From contig NZ_JH379027.1 in NCBI RefSeq assembly GCF_000235505.1, positions 2,500,080 through 2,564,079 of the forward strand: DNA of 64,000 bases. Direction: 5' to 3'. Positions 63,615 to 64,000 of the stretch are shown in pieces. The translations under genes and the position numbers were made by a program. Numbering within the stretch: the first letter of the stretch is position 1; each line of letters starts with the position of its first letter. Under the pieces are notes generated by a model. It was not told the origin of the DNA. It was given only the letters and a program-made list of their open reading frames with translations, and did not search any database. This DNA is from Hungatella hathewayi WAL-18680 (GTDB taxonomy: Bacteria; Bacillota; Clostridia; Lachnospirales; Lachnospiraceae).

Positions 63615-64000
63615 TTGAAGACTTTTCCAAAACCGTTGACAGCCAGTGAGGAACGAGAGTACCTGGAACGCTACAAAGAGGGCGACCAGGAAGCCAGAAA
63701 TGTGCTGATAGAACGAAATATGAGGCTGGTGGCCCATGTGGTCAAGAAATATCAGTATACGGATTATGATAATGAAGATTTGCTGTCCGTTGGCACCATC
63801 GGCCTGATCAAGGCGGTGAATACGTTTAATGTAGACAGGGGCTCCAGGCTGGCAACCTACGCCGCCAAATGTGTGGAGAACGAGATTCTCATGCTCTTAC
63901 GCGCCCACAAAAAATACTCCAGGGAGGTATCTCTCTTTGAGCCCATCGGGGTAGACAAGGACGGGGAGACCGTCAGTCTGGTGGACGTGATTGAGATGGA
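63615..64000 (+). CDS. sigK: sporulation sigma factor SigK-like (3' partial)
   Basis: At least 128 aa, cut by the right edge. PKPLTASEEREYLERYKEGD, then LIERNMRLVAHVVKKY, NEDLLSVGTIGLIKAVNTF, LATYAAKCVENEILMLLRA and VSLFEPIG match SigK. The mother-cell-late sigma factor drives cortex and coat genes. The best start is TTG at 63615, 6 nt after AGGGTGG; from there the protein opens straight into the mature part, so no pro-sequence is visible, as known for some Clostridia. No skin-element interruption is seen up to the edge. Confidence 0.85.
   Translation, partial: MKTFPKPLTASEEREYLERYKEGDQEARNVLIERNMRLVAHVVKKYQYTDYDNEDLLSVGTIGLIKAVNTFNVDRGSRLATYAAKCVENEILMLLRAHKKYSREVSLFEPIGVDKDGETVSLVDVIEM

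Noticed and set aside
1..64000. CRISPR arrays, insertion sequences, integrases or prophage
   Set aside because: No regularly spaced repeats, transposase or integrase motifs, or phage structural genes were seen on either strand.

Overview
The window reads as a chromosomal segment of a spore-forming, gut-type Clostridia, most likely Lachnospiraceae (an inference). The evidence is strong AGGAGG ribosome sites, sigma-A promoters, frequent TTG/GTG starts, a Csp-like subtilase, a sigK-type sigma factor at the right edge, a SufBC-only Fe-S pair, a glycine riboswitch in front of a split gcvPA/gcvPB operon, and a stand-alone PurO-type IMP cyclohydrolase. Most genes are on the + strand. No insertion sequence, integrase, phage or CRISPR array was seen.

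Layout. 1-6.2 kb: the 3' part of a large hybrid kinase with an embedded GGDEF-like domain, tRNA-Leu(CAG), a Tyr/Ser-type phosphatase, a LytTR regulator with a LiaF-like membrane protein, and a nitroreductase. 6.2-14.4 kb: a DUF4349 lipoprotein, then a probable metabolic cluster of an RpiR regulator divergent from an FAD oxidoreductase, an anion permease, a hydantoinase/oxoprolinase A-like protein and an HEXXH protein. 14.5-19.5 kb: SufC/SufB-like pair, subtilase, an A+T-rich orphan resembling part of polymorphic toxins, and a NUDIX hydrolase. 19.5-22.7 kb: an AraC regulator divergent from a lipoprotein flavoreductase with a covalent-FMN domain.

22.7-39.8 kb is a visibly more A+T-rich accessory island. 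It holds two tandem LysR regulators, a complete Dpp/Opp-type ABC importer, an alpha/beta hydrolase, an MFS carrier, two paralogous metallo-beta-lactamase-fold hydrolases, a type-B carboxylesterase, an aldose-epimerase-like protein, a beta-propeller lactonase and a MATE exporter. I read it as uptake, de-esterification or lactone opening of a small molecule, perhaps sugar-linked, with the neighbouring extracellular flavoreductase as a possible partner. The substrate cannot be read from the sequence. This is the best candidate for an undescribed system.

40-47.2 kb: tandem glycine riboswitch plus gcvT-gcvH-gcvPA-gcvPB-lplA-lpd, a self-contained glycine cleavage operon with its own lipoylation and E3 genes. 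47.3-54.6 kb: dgt-dnaG-rpoD-trmK-nif3-like-nucleoside kinase, the macromolecular synthesis region. 54.7-56.5 kb: RNase P RNA and convergent pyrBI. 56.7-61.3 kb: a tripartite ABC system (ATPase with an Ala/Glu-rich leader, a membrane-anchored repeat-rich protein, a MacB-type permease) and a YbaK deacylase. 61.3-63.5 kb: ZTP riboswitch, purO-like and AICAR transformylase. 63.6 kb to the end: the start of sigK.
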